NCBI RefSeq assembly: GCF_023278565.1
Contig: NC_064672.1
Coordinates: forward strand, 6,262,001 to 6,326,000
Direction: 5' to 3'
From: Colletotrichum lupini
Lineage: Eukaryota > Ascomycota > Sordariomycetes > Glomerellales > Glomerellaceae
Length of the DNA: 64,000 nucleotides
The position numbers and the translations under genes are program-made. The notes under the pieces were generated by a model that saw only the letters and a program-made list of their open reading frames with translations, was not told the origin of the DNA and made no database searches. Below, one piece after another: positions 60,401 through 64,000 of the stretch. Every line of letters starts with the position of its first letter. The first letter of the stretch is position 1.

Positions 60401-63400
60401 AACTATTAATTTGCCGTACTTATCGATATATATAAATAAACCCTGCTTTTAATCGCTACTTAAACGAAAATTCCTATATTTACCTATTTAACGGTGTCGT
60501 GATATAACTAAATCTTTAGCTATTTTTGATTACGTAAGCGGCTCGATCGTCTTTATCTTACTACCTATTACGTAATCGTATCAGAAGAGGGCTCGGCTTA
60601 CCTAAGTTTTTAAGATAAAGAGAGCAAGTCCTTGCCTTATATACGTTTATTAAGACATTATTTATAGTGCTTAATAGTAATAAATCTAAAAATACATTAG
60701 ATCCTGCTATAAGTAGCGCTTAACTTAACTAAAGTAGCTCGTCCTAACGGGCTCGTATTATCTAGCAATCTTGATATAATAGCATACTCGTTAGTCCTTA
60801 TGCGTTTTCTTTTACGTAATAAAACTACGTAACCCTCTACCTCACTACCTCTATTATAAGTACGAAACGCGTAGTTAGTCCTTAGCCTATTAATAGCTCT
60901 TCCTCTTCGAATTATAGAGCCTCGATTAAAAATTTATTATACCCGCCTTAGCTTAACGCTCTTCCGCCTATATATAGTCTCGTCCTACATAAGGATAATA
61001 CCCATAAACTATAAGGCCTAGGAAGTTCGGTCAGAGCTTAACTAATACGCAAAACCGATATAAATAGAGCTTAAGTTGAAGATAGTGCCCTTCTTAGGAC
61101 CGTTTACTAATCTTATTGCACGAGCTATATTTAGGATAATATTATAAATAGCTCTGCGTAGAACTTTACTAAGATTAATCTATTTAAATAGTAAGAATAT
61201 AAAACGAAATATAAATCTACTTAACTCTATAAAAATCCTATGCTCTATAGAATTTAATTAAATAAGCTACGTACCGAGAACGCCTTATAACTTCCACAGC
61301 AACCGTCTAAGACTTATTTTACTCGCTTTAAAAGTAGCCCTAAATTGCCCCTCTCTATAAGTTAACCACTTGCCCGATGTTACTAGTTAATAACCTAGCT
61401 AAAGGTAGCGGATTAAGCGCTCGTCCATTATAGACGGGACCTCTAAATACCTCTTATCGTTATCTAGCTTTATAACTATAAACTAATTACTAAGATAGTA
61501 CTTATTAACCTAGAGGAGGCCCCGCTACGTAAAGTCGTCCGGTAAGGGACGAGGGTTACCCTTATTTAGCCGGGGGAAGTTTTCTAACTTAATAATTATA
61601 ATTATCTTAGTAAATAGATCCTTAGATTTAATAGTATTAAGGAGTAAAGCAATAAGCTTTTAAAGTATTTCTTCTTTTACTAGTTCTATTGCTATAAGGA
61701 ACTAGGATAGGTAATAGAGGAGCGAGAGAGTAATATATAGGTAAGGTCGGATATTTTTATTATTAGACCGGTTTAGTATAATATTATAAATACGGGCTAT
61801 AAAATTTAGAGCGCTTAGAAACCTCTATATTAGAGCGGTAATAGTCTTAGCCCTTTTTATTAGGACGTTTATATTTTTAGCTCGGCCTAATTTAATAGCT
61901 TTTATAATAAGATTACTTTTACTATTATATTTAAGTAATAAGTAACTTAAAGTAATAGAAATATAGTATGCGCTATTTAGTTAGCGATAAGTATAATGTT
62001 TAATATAATTATTTAAGTTATTGATAAATTCGTTAATAAACGATAAGAGTTAATCGGCGTTTTTATTTAAAAAGAGGATTATATAAGTATATATAAAGGT
62101 TATATTAATATTTTATAACCTTATTTAGGTGCTATAAAAGTGCGGGTTAAATAGAGCTATAATTAACTTATAAGTAGATAAGAAAGGAACTAGTACGTAA
62201 AGAGACTTTATATAGTAAAAGAGCTATTAGAGGGTATTAAAACGAGCTAAAATAGCGAGGTAGTAATAGAGATGACTTATTTAAGGAGCTTTATTATTAG
62301 CTTTTAAGTACTAATAGTACGAGACTAAGGTCTAGACCTTTTTATTCTTAAGATTATTATTTTTAATAGTTATATTATAAAAAGAGTTAATATGTATATA
62401 GTAAGAAGATTAGTAACGATATCTTATCTTAAGTTTATTAACTAATAGCGGCCTAAGTTACCGAGGTATTTAATCTAAGTATTTTTAAAAACTAGAATAG
62501 TTTTATATAATAGATTTATTATAAAGTATATTAAATAAATAAACATAAGTATATATTCGCGCGAGGTAAGTAAATAATAATATAAAAGCTTTAAGAATAT
62601 ATAGATCCTATGCCTCTATATGCGCACTAGTATTGCGTATTTACTTATAAGCCCTTATAATACTAGACTTATAAAGGGATATTACGAAGTAAAGAAGAAA
62701 TTATAGGATTTATATAATAAATTTTAATATAAAGTAATTAATACTTACTATTACTTATAGTTTAGCTTAGGATTAGTCTCGTTATTTAAACTTTAAGCGT
62801 TATTAACCTTAATATACTTTAACTTAACTATAATAAGTCTAGCGTAAATACCCTTTATTTTAGTAATAAGTTTTTTTTAGCTAATAAGGCGCGTTTTTAG
62901 CTACTTAATAAGTACCTTAGTATTATTAAAGTCTGAGGAACGCGGGCGCTCGAACGACTAATTAGAATTTACTTAGGGGAGGTTTATACTATTTCTTTTT
63001 TTCGATTACTTAATATTAGTTTACTAAGGAGTAGACGTACCCTCTTTAGGGGTCTATAGCCTACTAGCCTTGTGCGCTAGGTCTTTTTAGAGATTACTAT
63101 TTTCTACTTAGTAAATACTAGAGTTTTGGTTTAGTATTTTTATACGGCTGCGCTTTAGTTATAAAGACCTCTAATCGCTCTCTTTCTATTTATTCTTTTC
63201 TAAAAATAGACTAATAGCCCCTTGCTTATAATAGCTAGCTATAGAATTATAAATACTTAGGTCGTCCTTGTCTATAGCTTCTTATTTTAATATACTCAGT
63301 TCGGGCGGAGGTTACGATAAGCTTAAGGACGGCGTTATTCGTTAGTAACCTTTAAATCTAAGTAAGTAAACGTTAGTATTGATATAAGCAGCTCGGTAAC

Positions 63401-64000
63401 TAACATTCTTATTATAACTATATCCTCTTAACTAGCTCGTTTTAGTCGCTACTATACTTCTTATAACCGAAGTCCTAGAAATAACGCACCACATCGCTTT
63501 TCATAGGGTTTATAAGAAATATATAATTATTATAATATACGCACTTTCTATTATTAGTACTTCGTTTCAAAAGGTCGAGACTTATCCCACGCGAATTACA
63601 AGTTATATTTAATATTTCCGCGTAAATAATACTAGAATCCGTATAGGGAGAGAACGGGCGTAAGTACTTCGGGCTAAAGAGATTCTAGAACGTGTTTTAG
63701 GCCGATTAGATTCTAGAGACGAGAAACTAGTAATTAAATAAGAAGGCCCTAGATACCTTATATACTATAGAATTCCGCTATTTTGCTGGGGTGTAATGCC
63801 GTCGGTCTATAAGTAATTAAGTACTAGTCTCTAAGTAGAGGTTATTCGAATCCTTTATAATATCCTATATTAAGCCTTTTTGGGCGAAGGTAATAGCTAG
63901 GCGGTTAATAGCGGGTAGGCGACCTATTCCGTCCTGTGTCCTATATTCACGCTTATACCCCTTACGGAGCTTAATATATACTTAGAGTATTTATATAGAC
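57452..64000. mobile_element. RIP-degraded AT-rich block continuing to window end
   Basis: This has the same character as 34950-57236: no open frame of useful length, CA/TG loss and TA excess, increasingly TA-rich after about 61.6 kb. A lightly mutated patch retaining CA lies near 60360-60420. No gene, tRNA or element boundary could be identified. Confidence 0.8.

Noticed and set aside
1..64000. CRISPR arrays, bacterial operons, tRNA or rRNA genes
   Set aside because: No regularly spaced repeats, no Shine-Dalgarno/operon layout, and no convincing tRNA B-box with paired stems was seen; the introns and P450/Zn2Cys6 types are fungal.
34950..64000. AT-rich block as mitochondrial DNA
   Set aside because: CG is frequent, CA/TG are specifically lost, and no mitochondrial genes or tRNAs are visible; a nuclear copia LTR is inserted with a target duplication.

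Overview
The window looks like filamentous ascomycete DNA (Pezizomycotina, probably a Sordariomycete-type genome). It has short GT-AG introns of about 48-105 bp, a Zn(II)2Cys6 regulator, a multi-intron cytochrome P450, an extended fungal haem peroxidase and small secreted cysteine-rich proteins. Long stretches also carry the mark of repeat-induced point mutation (RIP). In those stretches CA and TG dinucleotides are almost gone, TA is in excess, CG is kept, and long open frames vanish.

Layout. (1) 1-9475 is a gene island: a Zn2Cys6 transcription factor (+), a short-chain dehydrogenase (-), a small predicted secreted protein (+, one intron), a 241-aa protein of unknown function (-), and a secreted GH18 chitinase-like protein (+, four exons) whose catalytic motif is destroyed. 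(2) 9476-16297 is a complete but RIP-ruined Ty1/copia retrotransposon on the minus strand. It has two 202-bp LTRs, a polypurine tract and a 5-bp target-site duplication (AACAT), and it landed 16 bp after the GH18-like stop codon. (3) 16298-34200 is a second gene island: a haem peroxidase (-) divergent from an intact eight-exon P450 (+), a solo copia LTR with its own duplication (GCTAC), a frameshifted effector-like secreted-protein gene lying between two inverted copies of a second LTR family, a large fungal protein of unknown function, and an intact three-exon secreted protein with eight cysteines. (4) From about 34950 to 64000 the sequence is RIP-degraded, AT-rich DNA with no intact gene. 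It holds a lightly mutated solo copia LTR at 57242-57446 (duplication TAAAG), a RIP-killed TPR-like reading frame near 41.1-42.0 kb, and tracts where mutation hit only one strand.

How the parts relate. The window resembles the gene-sparse, repeat-rich compartment of a plant-associated fungus: secreted and oxidative genes in small islands between inactivated transposons. The regulator, dehydrogenase, P450 and peroxidase could be parts of a specialised-metabolism locus, but there is no PKS, NRPS or terpene cyclase here, so that is only a suggestion. Exon boundaries were worked out by hand from splice signals and frame continuity. Family names come from motif recognition, not from a database search.
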